This document shows positions 1-11,733 of a DNA stretch of 64,000 bases, piece by piece. The notes below the pieces were generated by a model. That model was not told where the DNA came from, ran no database searches, and worked only from the letters and a program-made list of their open reading frames with translations. This DNA comes from Talinum fruticosum (taxonomy: Eukaryota > Streptophyta > Magnoliopsida > Caryophyllales > Talinaceae). The position numbers and the translations under genes were made by a program. Positions within the stretch are counted from its first letter, which is position 1; each line of letters begins with the position of its first letter. The stretch lies in assembly GCA_021018815.1 (NCBI GenBank), contig JAITYX010000041.1, forward strand, positions 4,154,001 through 4,218,000. Direction: 5' to 3'.

Positions 1-60
1 ATCGGTTTTAATATTTATGAATTGTCAAATGATAATATTTTTTTCTTCTTATAGGGGTCT

Positions 61-420
61 TTGTCACATACATCAACTTCGAAGTCGCTGAGACCACCGG
101 GGAAGGACAACCTAACCTTGGCCCTACAAAGAGATGAGCATCCCGGTTGTGTTCAAGCCATCGTTGGGCGGGTGGGGATAGTTGAGTACTTTGGGACTAG
201 GAAGAAGTGCCTCATCTTTTCCAGCCAAGCACATATAGAGACCCTAATGTCCCAAATGGTTGCACGAGATAGAACGAGATGAGGGCACGAGATATGGGCG
301 AGATGCGAGTCCACGATAAGGTCATACTTCACCAACATGGGTATTCCGTTACCTAGGAACTTTGATGATGTATGTCCATTCTCACCCCACACACCGGCCG
401 GCGTGAACGCGAGCTCACCC
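61..420 (+). pseudogene. CACTA transposase-associated exon remnant (Ptta/En/Spm type)
   Basis: The translated frame from 61 contains SLRPPGKDNLTLALQRDEHP followed by a glycine-rich stretch and the residues EYFGTRKK. This matches the usual end of the plant Ptta/En/Spm transposase domain, where a D-x-L-T-x-A-L...EHPGRVRG...YFG pattern is common. It lies upstream of the Ulp1-like remnant in the same orientation, as in complete CACTA elements. The frame stops at 280-282, although similar-looking sequence continues to about 420. Assignment rests on motif recognition only. Confidence 0.6.
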
Positions 421-837
421 GTCGACCAATTCGAAGTTCTAGCGGAGGTAATTCAGATTTTGCAACCTAATTATATTTACATGCATGTATATATTTTGAC
501 TAATTAATGTATAATCTTGTTGAATATTTACTTATATTATGTTTTTGTTGTTTCGGATGAGTGTCGTTATTTACGTGCATGTTTATATTTTTAACTAATT
601 GGTGTATAATCTTGTTGAATGAACAAGTGTATATTGTGTGGTTGTTGTGTACTCCAACGTGTGGTCTGTTGAGTAATTACTTATTTATTAGTAGATTTTT
701 GTTGTTTCCAATTAGGGTCACTATCCCGGGAAAATGTTTATTTTTAAGGGAAACTCTGTCCGTTTATTTTCGGGGTTTTAGGTTATTTAACTTCTATGTC
801 AAAGGTTATCCCATGATTGTAATTGTTATACTTATTT

Positions 838-1077
838 TTATGCAACTGGCGAATTGCAAGCTAGCTTCTCATCACCCTCCCTTAGAGCATGTTGTGGCAT
901 TGGGTGTTGTTTTCCCATGGACGGCAAATATTGTCGTTCACGGGACACCCGTTGCAGCTGATGAGGTGAGGGTGAGTGTGAGTTGCCGATCCGGGATCGA
1001 GATCTCCACATTGTTAATGACGCAGATCAACGCTTTTCTTCGTTGGCCTAAGAGTTTGGTCATCCTCACTATGATAA
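838..1077 (+). pseudogene. CACTA ORF fragment upstream of the protease domain
   Basis: The plus-strand frame reads a stretch with ALGVVF, then IVVHGTPVAADEVRVSV and, about 30 residues later, a WP-containing end. This resembles the conserved segment of plant CACTA ORFs (a G-T-V...VHG...VRVSV...WP pattern) that sits between the transposase part and the Ulp1-like C48 domain. Its position between the two other remnants and its strand agree. There is no intact start, and the frame ends near 1113. It is part of the same dead element. Confidence 0.5.
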
Positions 1078-1210
1078 TTCATTTTTTTAAAAATATTAGA
1101 TTTAGCTGTTGTTAATATCACGTTTATATATTTCTCATTTTTGTATTGATTATTCACTAGGATATCGGGGACAGATTCGAGAGTGAGATGAAGGGCGCTG
1201 TTAGGAAGAA

Positions 1211-2235
1211 TTAAGTTCTAAAATTGTAACCGCAAGTGCACGGTGTAGTTGTAGCTAGCCGGCAAGCACGGGTCTTGTCCACAGAGAGTTGTGTTTCAAA
1301 TATCAAAGCTAACCTAAACTTTCTAATCTAGGTAAAAACTCGGTTCGACAGGTGATTTGGTTTTTAGATCAACTAATAACAAAATAACTAAGAAAAAAAA
1401 AACCGATGAATAAAAAGCCTTAGATTGGGATTAATCACACTAATATGCCCGAAACCAGAATCGAATACCGTTTGAGACTTGCCTATGCTAGTAGTTTAGA
1501 AGAGGGAGACACCAATTAAGCCTATCTTCGCCTACTTTCGAAGGTCAAAGACTAATCTTGCACAATTTAATCACCTATTTTCATGGGATTAATAAAGAGC
1601 AAAATCACAATGAATGCATCTCACAACCCCGATTAAAACCCTAATTATTTTCATATCAAAGTTCTAATCGTTCACAACGTCATTCTAGGTAAGTTTTCAT
1701 CTTTCGATGTTCCACAAAACCCTAATAAAAGCATATGAGTCCTCGCTCGAGGCAATCAATGAAAAAGTGATGAACGAAGTGAATTCTAACCTAACAAGCA
1801 TAGAACAACTCAATTGGTAGTCAATTCATGATTATCAAGGCATAATAGGGATCAATCCCAACCTAAGTAGAGAAATTAGCCCTAAACATGATACTAAAAA
1901 ATTGACAGAGATTGGGGAAAATAGCCATAGAGAAACGAAGAGAAATTGTAAAGAAAAGATAAAGAGAAGAAATTACGATTACCGAATGAAAAACTTGATA
2001 CGATTCAATAATAAAAACTTGAAGTACATGAACAATAAAGAGTGTTCTTGAGTCTCTTCTCGAGCTCTCTCGAAACCCTAGCTAAATCTCTACATTATGG
2101 ACTAGAATCCCTCAACAAATACAATTAGGAAACTTAAATAATCGCTGAAACAGATGAGTCGCACGGCCGTGCGAAAGTCGCACGGGGTACCGTGTGAAAA
2201 ATCTGCCGAAGGACTTTATTCGGTTTCGAACCCTA
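1211..2235. other. Insertion-like block inside the CACTA coding region
   Basis: Between the end of one CACTA coding piece (near 1210) and the start of the Ulp1-like piece (near 2240) lies about 1 kb with no CACTA-like coding signal. It starts with a stretch around a CCGCAAGTGCACGGTG word and ends near a GCACGGCCGTGC palindrome at about 2161-2172. I recognise this as a repeat-like block but cannot name the family. No clean target duplication was seen, so edges are approximate and it could instead be a long intron. Confidence 0.35.
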
Positions 2236-2289
2236 ATTCTATTATTCAATGAGTTGGGCAAAATTGTGAAGAACGAGTCACCTATATCT

Positions 2290-2950
2290 TCGACGTCGTG
2301 AAACATACTGTGGAGGATAAAACATGGTACTTGGCGGCGTTCAATGAGAGGTAAGTGTACAAATAATGAACTAATTAACCGATGAAGTTTTTATATGGTG
2401 TTATACATACTTATATAAAAATGTGCTATTTGTGGTTATGTAGCCACCATTGGATGCTTGCTACCCTATATCCAAGGGCTAATATCGCCTACTAGTTTGA
2501 TCCTTTGGGTCGTGACGTGAGGGAAGATATCAAGGACATCTTCGAGACGTGAGTTCATACTTTTAATCATTTTATGTTGTTTTGTTAATTAGTAATTGTT
2601 CAATGGTATGTCTAATTTGAATTTTATTTTTCAGATTGAAAAATAGTGCTCTACTCCGTTATTATTATGGCGGAGGTATCAAAGACAAACGAGTGAAGAA
2701 ATCACAACCACTAATTGTCCCCATCAAGGTGAGGTTCTCTTAGTTATTAGAGTCTACTTTAATTGTTTTTCATTTCATATTACTTGCTAGCTAAATAAAG
2801 TACTAATTAATTCGTTATGTGTTGGGAATTTATTTTATTATTGTAATGTCATAAACAACCGGGGAACATGGAGTGCAGCTTCTACGTTCTCCAGTACATG
2901 AAAGAAATTGTGACCGAACTTGATTTAAATTATAGTCTCAAAGAGGTATA
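2290..2950 (+). pseudogene. Ulp1-like (C48) protease domain remnant of the CACTA element
   Basis: Two conserved blocks of the plant transposon-borne Ulp1-like cysteine protease are visible. The first, at about 2440-2550, reads HHWMLATLYPRANIAY, a stop, then FDPLGRDV; its His is the expected catalytic His and the Asp follows in the DPLG context. The second, at about 2860-2946, reads QPGNMECSFYVLQYMKEI, where QPG plus the Cys of ME-C-S matches the catalytic Cys block. The blocks are separated by intron-like AT-rich DNA. A stop codon in the first block marks decay. This domain is related to SUMO proteases but here belongs to the transposon. Confidence 0.7.
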
Positions 2951-3389
2951 CTTACACTTGTAATTGATTATATTCTTTTTTTCAACTTGATTAACACATG
3001 CACTTGGCCTAATTAATATGTCTTTTATAACATTGGTTACAATATTTCCCGAAAAGAAGCCACCCACTCCCTACACGGATGAAGTGCTCAACGAGTTAAA
3101 ACAAGGTTAGGCGAGTTTGTATATAACCGTATGAAGAAATAGGTATATATTTACAGTTATTCTTCATTATTTGATTGGTCAAGTTTGTGATTTTAGTAGT
3201 TATACGATTATAGGTATATATGTACAAAGGTATATATATACAAAGGTATATATATTTTTACACCGTCTTGTATCATATACAAGATGTGATGAGTGTGTTG
3301 TTTTTCACATAATATGGTGAAGAGTGTATTGGATTGTGGTTTGTATATGTGTTTGTATATGATTTTTTACTGTGTAGAGGGTAAGAGAA

Positions 3390-3786
3390 CATTTAAAAAT
3401 CGGACTTATTACTACGGTTCTTAAGGCGGAACCGTAGTAAAAGGTCCGGTTTGAGCCTATGACTACGGTTCTTCACCTGAATCGTAATCATAGGCTTATC
3501 TATGATGACATTTCCTTCATCCGAACCGTCGTCATAGGTGCTCTGTAATAATTTTTTCAACTATAGAGGAAGGCCTATGACGACGGTTCAAATGAAGAAA
3601 ACGTCGTCATAGATTAACCTATGACTACGGTTTTCCATCGAAGCTGTCGTCATATAGTGACCTATGGCTACGGTTTTGAACCGTAGTCAAAGGTGGTACA
3701 TACAACGACGCCCACATACACGATCCCTATTAACCGTAGTTAAATGTCGTTTTTAACCGTAGTTAAAAGTGGTTCTTGTAGTAGTG
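3390..3786 (+). repeat. CACTA subterminal repeats and right terminal inverted repeat
   Basis: Several copies of a roughly 12-14 bp word (CTATGACTACGGTTC and variants with GACGACGG) occur in both orientations, forming short palindromic pairs. The block ends in GTGGTTCTTGTAGTAGTG. The same words occur at 33740-34000 and 47925-48150, tying these elements into one family. Confidence 0.75.
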
Positions 3787-4575
3787 CCTTTTTACTTTTC
3801 TTTTCTTAAAAAAATAATATTTGATATTTTTTTAGAGGACAAATAAGTTTTTCATATGTTAGTAAGACTTTTTTTTTTTTTTATAATTGTAAATTGAATT
3901 GGAAAAGCTTTTTATAGAGTTTGATGTTTTGAATTGCAAAATCTTCGATACGAGTTTATCTCAAGGATAATTTTCGGGAGCGTAGATCCATATTTAGATG
4001 ACAGGGCAATCTTTAGTGTATAATATATAGTCCATTGTTTAGGGGATGACAGATCAATATTTCGTATTTAGTTTATACCAATATGATATTTTAGTGGTTC
4101 TATTTGTTTAGACGTGATCGAAGCGAGGTTTAAGTGCCTCAAGAGCATATCTTCGAAACAAATACAATTCGCACGATAAGATATTCCCTTCATTCTTTCT
4201 CTATGTTGTTTACGGAATCTAGTTCTTTTTGGGTTATAACTACGGATGCTTTACGCCCAATCATTCCGGATAACGCTTGCATCCTTTATCTTACCACGAT
4301 CGCTGGCACGAGTTAGCCGATGCTTAATCCCCAAATAACGTCATTGCTTTTTCTTTGGGAAAAGAAGTTCACGACCCGTGGGTCTGTAAAATAGGGTAGT
4401 GTTCAATATATAATAAATCAAATTTAGTGCATACTAGTTTAGAATTTTAATTTTTACTTGAATATTAGAATAATTTTTGTGTGAACATTAGAATAATGTT
4501 TAATTTACCTTTAATTATCCAAAATCTTTTATAAATTCATGTTTATATCATAATGTAAAATAAGACAATCTTTAT
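3787..4575. other. Non-coding interval, nothing recognised
   Basis: AT-rich DNA between the CACTA terminus and the next transposon. One 60-codon open frame (4134-4316) has no recognisable motif and is not supported as a gene. Confidence 0.4.
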
Positions 4576-5016
4576 TAGGGGTGAACGGTTTCAAGTATCC
4601 TATTTCAAAAGTTGAAACCGGAACATATTTGATAAGTTCCTAACTCTGAATCGCCGAATCCAGTTTCGGTTCTAGGGTACCCTATCCATACTATTATTCT
4701 TATGAAGAAAAAAACTCTAAGACCTTAAAACTTACAACCAAAGTACATAATTAATTAAATTTCATAAAAAAATAAATACATCCTCGGTCCGAAATACATA
4801 ATAAAATACATAAAACTCAAAAATAAAGTGAAAAGAAAAGTAAAGTTGGCATTTCAACTTAGGCCAATTTCTTTTTTATGGGGAGAGGAAATAATTGTTT
4901 TATTTGACGCACAAGAACAAATTAAGGGCATGTTTAAAATTGCGGATAAAACGAATATAAATAGCATATATAATAGAAACGAACATAAACGAACATAAAT
5001 AGTAACAATAATAACG

Positions 5017-5017
<1 letters not shown>

Positions 5018-5091
<74 letters not shown>
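5018..5091. repeat. (AAT)n microsatellite
   Basis: About 24 uninterrupted AAT units inside the outer hAT element. Open frames of poly-isoleucine or poly-leucine across it are artefacts. Confidence 0.95.
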
Positions 5092-5092
<1 letters not shown>

Positions 5093-5163
5093 GATCGACA
5101 ATAACAACAACAATAACAACTAACAATAATTACATTAATAATAATAAATATACAACGACAACA

Positions 5164-5185
5164 ATACTACTACTACTACTACTAT

Positions 5186-5276
<91 letters not shown>

Positions 5277-5282
5277 AAGAAG

Positions 5283-5313
<31 letters not shown>
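5164..5313. repeat. Compound (ACT)n-(AAT)n-(AAG)n microsatellite
   Basis: Three adjoining trinucleotide tracts: ACT to about 5217, AAT to about 5249, then about 21 AAG units. The stepwise change of one base per unit suggests the tracts arose from one another by point change followed by slippage. Confidence 0.95.
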
Positions 5314-5542
5314 TTTGATAATGATAATAATAATAATGAGTTATAATAATAATAATAGTAATGATCTCAAATAAAAACGAATAAAAATGAATAAAAATGA
5401 CAAAAAATAGAAATATATTATGATTTTTTTATGTAAGTAAGAGCGTGCCCTAAGCCATCCTATGGGTGGGATGGGAGGAGACGGGAGGTTGTGAAGAGCA
5501 ACAGAGAAATGAGACAGTGAGAGAAAATAAGTGGCTGGTGGT

Positions 5543-6213
5543 TAGGGATGGCAATAGGTCGAATGCTGGTCGGGTCCGATCGGACCCAGACCCATTTAAC
5601 TTTTTAACTTGGACCCGGACCCGACCTGGACTCGACGGGTCTGTAAAATTTGGACCCGGACCCGGCGGGTCCACGGGTCTTAAACGGGTATTAAACGAGT
5701 CTAGTATATTTTTTCATAAATGAGTTTAAAAATCGAGTATTTTGTGCCCTATTTTAATATTATTGTAAATTTACAAGAAATTTTGTTACATATAACCTAT
5801 TTAGCATCATACTAACCTATCTATCAACCAACCTATTGTACAAACGAAAAACTTAGTTCATATAAACCAAATACACCAATATATTAAACACAAAGTTCAT
5901 CAAAGTTTGACATCATAAAGTTCAAAGTCCATCAAAGCTTAACAACAAATTGTGGGAAAAGTTTCCAAATTGCACCAGGTCCAAATTTGCATGAATACTC
6001 GCTGTTAGAATTTTTTTAAATAATAAAATTAGTGTTCGGGTTTTAAATGGGTCTTAAATGGGTCTCGGGTCGGGTCCGTGTCTTATTTTTGAGACCCGGA
6101 CCCGAGCAGTTAGACCCGGACCCGACCCGGATCCATCGGGTCTAAATTTTTGGACCCGGACCCGATTAAATGGGTCGGGTCTGGGTCAGGTCCAAGACCC
6201 ACTGCCATCCCTA
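5543..6213. mobile_element. hAT-type MITE nested in the outer hAT element
   Basis: The element starts TAGGGATGGCAA and ends TGCCATCCCTA, giving near-perfect terminal inverted repeats. It is flanked by identical 8-bp duplications CTGGTGGT (5535-5542 and 6214-6221). Both flanks inside the element carry dense GGGTC / GACCC words, forming inverted GC-rich arms around an AT-rich centre. This matches a widespread plant hAT MITE type with GGGATGGCAA ends. There is no coding capacity; proline-glycine-rich open frames come from the GACCCGG repeats. The perfect duplication makes it younger than its host element. Confidence 0.9.
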
Positions 6214-6654
6214 CTGGTGGTGCCATTTGCGTATGGGAGGTAGAATAGGAGGATAGGGAGGCTAGCAGGAGCAATAAAGAAATGAGGGAGGATAGAGAAA
6301 ATAACTTAGGTGATTATTAAATTACTTAGAGTTTTGTAATCAAGAGTAAGTTGGGTTATATATTAAAAATTGACACTCTAGGGCTTCATAATAAAAACTG
6401 AAAACTAAAAGATTAGAAATATTGTTAACGATTGTGAGTACTTGTGATTCTAGGTTTTTAGGTTCTAGATCCGCAATCTGAAATTATTTTAACAGTTTTA
6501 GGTTGGAACAGGAACCAGATGTTGGACAGGTTCCTAAATTTTAGGAACCTTACCTAGAAAAGGTTAAACGGTTCCGGTTTTGGAACCTAATCCGTTTGAC
6601 CGGTTCTGGTCCGATTTCGAGTACCCACTAGATATGCTCACCCCTAATCTTTAG

Positions 6655-8690
6655 TGAATAACACGTAAATGTGTAGTGTCAGTAGTATATTTAGTGTTTT
6701 GTAAAATAGGATAGTGTTTAGGGCATAGCAAATCAAAGTACGCTAATTAAAGAATTTATTCATCAAAATAAATATATATATTACAACCTAAATTTTTAAA
6801 CTTCGTATGAGATCATACCATTTTACATGACCAGAAAGAAAAACTGAAGAGTACGCTAATTTAATTCATGACTTTCAGAAGACTTCAGCTACGTAATCTG
6901 ACAACCTAATATTTAACATAATATATGACAACAAACGAAAAAATTAATTTTGATTTGACGCTATATATAAGTAACAGTAATGTTCAAGAGACCAATTTGA
7001 GAGAAATCCAGAGTTAAAACTCAATGAGTCAATAAGCATGTAGATGCCCAAGACATACGGTTATATGCCATGATTTTTGACCAACAACTTTTGCTTCCTT
7101 CCCTTTACCCTGATTAGACTCGGGATTCGCTTGATCCTCTTCACCTAAAACTATAAAACATAAAAAATATAGAGAAATGAGCACTATGTTCAATATGCTA
7201 CTCTTGTACTGTAAAAACAAGCTTTTAGTAATAATTTAGTGAGCACATTGCTGCGTTAAGTTCATTTTAATTTGTAATTAATCGTATAAATCTTTCTAAA
7301 ATAATTTATAGAATTAAAGATTCAATCCAATGACAGTAAACTATGCTGGTAGTAAGAGTCAGTAAACTATATATATTATATTATGCTCCTTAAATGATAT
7401 TCCTTCATTCTAAAAGCAATAAATTTGTTCTTTTATGAATACAACTATAGCTATATTTAGAAAGTAATGTACCTTTGAAGTTTCTTTACTTTTTTTGTTC
7501 TTAGTACAAGACTCACGTTTGTACCTTCTTTAAGAGTTATGTGGTACTTATTTCTAGGAGTGTTCGTGAAATAGATTTTTGACCCCAACAAGCTCTTTTT
7601 AGGTCAATTAGTTGTTTGACTTTAGTCAAAAATCTAATCGAGCTGTTTGACTTGAGTTTTTGGAAGAACTTTTTATATCCAAAAATCTCTTTTGTAACAA
7701 GATAATTTGAATAACTTTTTGGAAGAGTTTTTTATGTTAATATTTAAAATTTTCATATTGTCCTTATGACTTCAATAAATTACATACTTTAAAAAAGAAA
7801 ATTCTATTTGCTTACTTCTTTTTAATATTAATTTTTTAAAATTATACATAATTTTTATTAAGTAGTCTATCATAATTTGGAAGGACAATTGAATTCGAAC
7901 CCGTAGGTATCTAGCCCGATATACTCCTAATGAGATGGATTTGGGTTAATTTTAAATAGGTTGGTATGGGTTTGGAAGTCATTTTTAATAATTAGGTTGG
8001 AACGTGGTTCAAAGAAGAATATCCCATTGTCATTGCTAATCATAAAAAATAAATAGTTTTGTCATATGAATTTTAAATATATTATTAAAAATGAAATCAA
8101 GTCAATAGTAAATAAAAATATTTTCGTAGCCAAAGTTGAGTATAGATATAATTGTATTATATATCATATAATATTGAGAAGAAAAATAAATGTGTAACAT
8201 TAGAATTGCAATGTTTAAACAGATAGTGGAATTGAGTTATGGGCATAATTGGAATTTTACCGAATAACTTTGTTAGAAATAACAAATTTTACAAAACACA
8301 TTTTCAACAAACAGCTAATGTAAATAATTAAGTCAAACAACTAATATAAATAAATATTAGTTAATAACTAATACCTAGAGTTAACAGCTGGTAGCCAAAC
8401 AAAGATGTGTTAAATGAACATATATATAAGTGACCAAAGCTTATACAAAGGCTTTATGCAATAGGCATTACTCATCCTTCCTATTTAGACGTCGATCATT
8501 AATTAGTCGAAACCCAAATGAACCTTTTGGCCCAAATACTTATTGGTGCATGTGACTAACAATCTGATAAAGTTCCAAGCTTAAAAACTACTATTCAAAC
8601 CAAGTAAATATCATTCATGGCTTCACTTTAACAAGCTCGCGACCAAGTCCACTTATATCCAACCTTCTTTCCTTTATATATATATATATT
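6655..8690. other. Non-coding interval with MITE-like debris
   Basis: No gene recognised. The stretch 7560-8400 has features of an old insertion: repeated TTTGACTT / AGCTGTTTGAC words at the left and a GCTGGTAGCCAAACA end at the right. I could not establish inverted repeats or a target duplication. A short (TA)n tract lies just before 8691. Confidence 0.35.
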
Positions 8691-9215
8691 TGTTAGGATC
8701 ATGAGTTCACTCACAAACAATAAACACAAGGAACAAAAGGAATAACAAAATCAGGACAAGAGATATAACGTGAAAAAACACAACATCGGGAAAGACCACA
8801 AATGATACACTAGAATTTCCGGTAGCTTTACAAGGAATTTTACACTCAAGCTAACACAAGCTTACACCTTGGAAATCTGCGACATAACAACAATGGAGGA
8901 TAAACACTCTGTTACATAGCCATAATCGAGCCTTTACAACATTAACACGCATTAACACGAAGTAATGCGGAAGAAAGCAGCCAAAACCCGAACAGCCCAG
9001 ACAGCCGTACAATAGCCATGGGCCATGCCTAGCAACACGACACGAGGTTGTGTCAACAGACACGACCTAGCCGTGCTCGGTGCTGGCTGGGATGGCGCTT
9101 GTTTCTTTATTTTGCACGGTCCGTTCTTGATGCTTCTTGGTTGTGTTCACCGTTCCTTGCCCCACCATGCTATTTCACTAGCGCGAAACTCACACTAAGC
9201 TCCATATACCTAATA
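8691..9215 (-). repeat. 3' LTR of the 8691-12560 copia element
   Basis: About 525 bp, homologous along most of its length to 12085-12560 with scattered substitutions and indels. On the minus strand it begins TATTAGG and ends CCTAACA, a TA...CA terminus rather than the usual TG...CA. Confidence 0.75.
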
Positions 9216-10164
9216 ATCTCTCACTTGGAGACTAGCTCACCTCTTTGTTGCATCCTTCTAGCTCACCGAAACCCGATGTCTTCATCGAGAGAGACCAATT
9301 GAGGCTTTGCACCACCTCAACATTTTTGCACTTTGACCTTGGACTAGCACCCTTGCTGGAATCTCGCTATCGAAGCACTTCTCAAGCCCATCATCATCAG
9401 CACTCGACGTGAACACCCACTCGAATCGATTGATTTCTTGCATACAATTTTCATACAAAAGCTGGCTCACCGATATTAGTCAATAAAATATAATGAAGAA
9501 ATAATTTATACCTTTAGGCTTTACCTCCCGTTGACAACGTTATCTTCTTCATTATACCCGGTTCTTGCACTTTTCTTTGTGAAACACTCGATGACCCATT
9601 TGTAGACCCAAATTTCCTGTCATCCTCACAAAGCTCCACTACATCAAAGCCCGTATCAAGTCTAACATCCCCTAGACTCCTACTAGAACAATTCATCCCA
9701 ACATTTGTAACTAAGTCACTACACCCCCAATAGAGTGCAGCGAGTCGGATTTTAAACCCTTAGTTACAACCAATGCCCCTTTAACAATTTTTCAGCCACC
9801 ATTGTGAAACTGTTAGATACCTCGACTCATCCAATTGACTAATCGAAATTAAATTCATAGCCAATCTCGGAATAAACCTAATATCATGCAATGTCCAAAA
9901 CCCCCTTAAAGGTTCCGATCCTCACATCCCCTTTGCATAGTATATCTAAACTTTTTCCATTAGCAATGGAAACCTTGCCAAAATTTCCAACAACAAAATT
10001 GTGGAACAAGTTTATATTAGACCCCGAATGAAACGATCCAAGACTTTATAGGACTTTCCACACTAAACACAAGTGCATCACCTACATCTTTAAGTGAATT
10101 CATTGAATCCCGTTCATCAATTCTTTTAGGAAAATTTTTCTTAAAATGTCCCTTATCACCATTA

Positions 10165-10330
10165 GGCGGAACCAACGGAGGGTCGAGTGGGATCAACTAA
10201 CCCCTCTATCAAAAATAAATAAATTTTTATATATCGGAGAAGTATAGATAATACTTGGTAGCCGACTTGGTAAGTGTGTCGTATTATAACCTAAAGGTTG
10301 AGAGTTCAATTCCTAATAACAACATCTTCC
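10165..10330 (+). mobile_element. SINE-like or hAT-end-like insertion in the copia interior
   Basis: A segment beginning near GGCGGAACCAACGGAGGG and followed at 10257 by a tRNA-like stretch. TAGCCGACTTGG could be an A box and GAGAGTTCAATTCC could be a B box, 48 bp downstream. It breaks the copia interior just before the zinc-knuckle trace. The tRNA resemblance is partial, no cloverleaf was confirmed, and no target duplication was found. Confidence 0.35.
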
Positions 10331-11544
10331 TTTTTTTCATAAGAAATCTTTTCATCTTCCCTTTCAACTACAGGTCATCAGGAACAAGATCAATAGCATC
10401 TTCGTCTTCATTAATCCTTATATGTGGTATTAGTGTCCATAATCGATCATCCGATTCGGGTGGCATTTAGAGCTGCAAATTGATATATTTAAGTTAATTT
10501 TTTCTAATTGATCTAAAATCTATCTAGCTAAATATATATGTTTCCTAGTACAAGCATTGATAACTAAGTGTGTGATGGGAAGGGGAAATTTTTCATGAAT
10601 AGAGGGGCATATCCAATCCAGTGAACAATGTGGTATATGTGTATCGGAGGAACTCCAACCATAATAGAGTCCATCCCCCTTACAATACTCCTACCCTCTC
10701 ACGGTTTCTATTCTACTCAACTCACCCCTCTTCTCCTACACTCTTTCTCCTATAGTGTGTGTTGGTTTGTAATTTTATTAATGTCGAGACATTCCCTATA
10801 TTTCCATTACCTTGTTGGAGTTCAAGTGAGAAAGAGAAAAAGGGGGAGGGGTTTATAATTTTTCAATTATATTAAACTCCCGCTACTAATCCTATTGTCT
10901 TTATGTGAATTAAATGCCAACAATACGTTCCGGTGAGTGTTATGATTCTTGTCAATGACTTTTTAATGTCTTTTGGGTTATGTTAATGGTTGCTTTGTGT
11001 ATTTCGAGTTTTCCGTTCGGTTTCGTGTGTTTTGTGAGATGAGAAACTGCATTTGATTGTTTTTGATATTGAAAATGGATATCTAACTTGATGTTCGACT
11101 TGCCCATTTTTTGAAAAATGGCATACTTAGATCAAAATTATTAGATTTAATTTCTTATTTAATTTCTTGTGTGATATTAGGTTTAATTTATTTCAATTTC
11201 TTGCTTAATTCTTGTTTAATTCTAAACTTTTCAATTTCATTTCAATTTAACCTCAGCAAGTCGGTTTCTTGTAGAGAGTTGATTTTTAGTATTAATTTTT
11301 TTGTACACTATTATTCAGTTTATTTCGACCCCTTTCCGTAAATTCCTGGATCCGTGTAACATCCCAAAACCCACCCTAGGAGTATTACATGCCATGGTTC
11401 CCGAGAGGAACCCCTAACTCTTTTAATTCACATATTTCTCCCTACCCCTTACATGAAATGCATCTTCCGATGACTCCACTTGTATCTTTCTTGCGAATAC
11501 TCTGCTCAAGATAACATCCCCGACTTCATAATATTTCAAGGCAT

Positions 11545-11733
11545 TTAACCCCTAGCACTACTAATTGTAGAAACTATGGTATCCCAGGACTCGGGTAAAG
11601 AAGAAAAAAAAATTAAAGCCTTAAGTTCATTCTCAAAATTAATTTTCACCGAAATAAGATTTGAAATAATCATATTAAAATCATTAATTTGATCCACTAT
11701 ACTAGTCCTATTATGCATCTTTAGATCAAACAA
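11545..11733 (-). pseudogene. copia gag (UBN2-type) fragment
   Basis: The 62-residue minus-strand frame contains LKMHNRTSIVDQINDFNMII, a run of hydrophobics, and FFSSLPESWDTIV. This fits the UBN2 / copia gag pattern (LKM...SV..HI..F..I...L...G......LL.SLP.S...). It lies just inside the 5' LTR as expected for gag. The start and most of the rest are lost. Confidence 0.7.

Larger units (their letters stand above)
1..3786 (+). mobile_element. CACTA (En/Spm) DNA transposon, right-hand part
   Basis: Right portion of an autonomous-type CACTA element; its left end lies outside the window. Pieces of transposase-associated coding sequence (about 61-420 and 838-1077) are followed by a Ulp1-like protease remnant (about 2290-2950). 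About 400 bp of subterminal repeats then lead to a terminus whose reverse complement starts CACTACTACAAGAACC at position 3786. The subterminal zone repeats short inverted words of the type ATGACGACGGTTC / GAACCGTCGTCAT, typical of CACTA transposase-binding regions. The order transposase, Ulp1-like domain, subterminal repeats is known for plant CACTA elements. Coding pieces carry stops and frame changes, so the copy is dead. A block at about 1211-2235 interrupts it. The same terminal family recurs at 28190 and at 33714/48171. Confidence 0.8.
4576..6646. mobile_element. hAT-type non-autonomous element, outer copy
   Basis: The left end reads TAGGGGTGAACGG and the right end, reverse-complemented, TAGGGGTGAGCATATC, so the two termini form a terminal inverted repeat. 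They are flanked by 8-bp target duplications that differ at one base: ATCTTTAT at 4568-4575 and ATCTTTAG at 6647-6654. Eight-bp duplications and TAGGGGTG-type ends are typical of hAT elements in plants. No transposase is visible. The interior holds long trinucleotide repeats and a second hAT-type insertion. Subterminal sequence on the right is rich in GGTTCC / GGAACC words. Confidence 0.75.

Noticed and set aside
2161..2172. GCACGGCCGTGC as a regulatory operator
   Set aside because: A short perfect palindrome inside repeat DNA with no adjacent gene; no support for a binding site.
4854..5126. Poly-isoleucine and poly-leucine frames resembling membrane segments
   Set aside because: Produced by the (AAT)n microsatellite read on the minus strand.
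5450..5723. Gly-Pro-rich frames on both strands
   Set aside because: Produced by GACCCGG repeats of the hAT MITE; they cross its boundary at 5543.
10255..10330. tRNA gene
   Set aside because: A- and B-box-like words are present but I could not form an acceptor stem or anticodon arm; more likely SINE or transposon debris.
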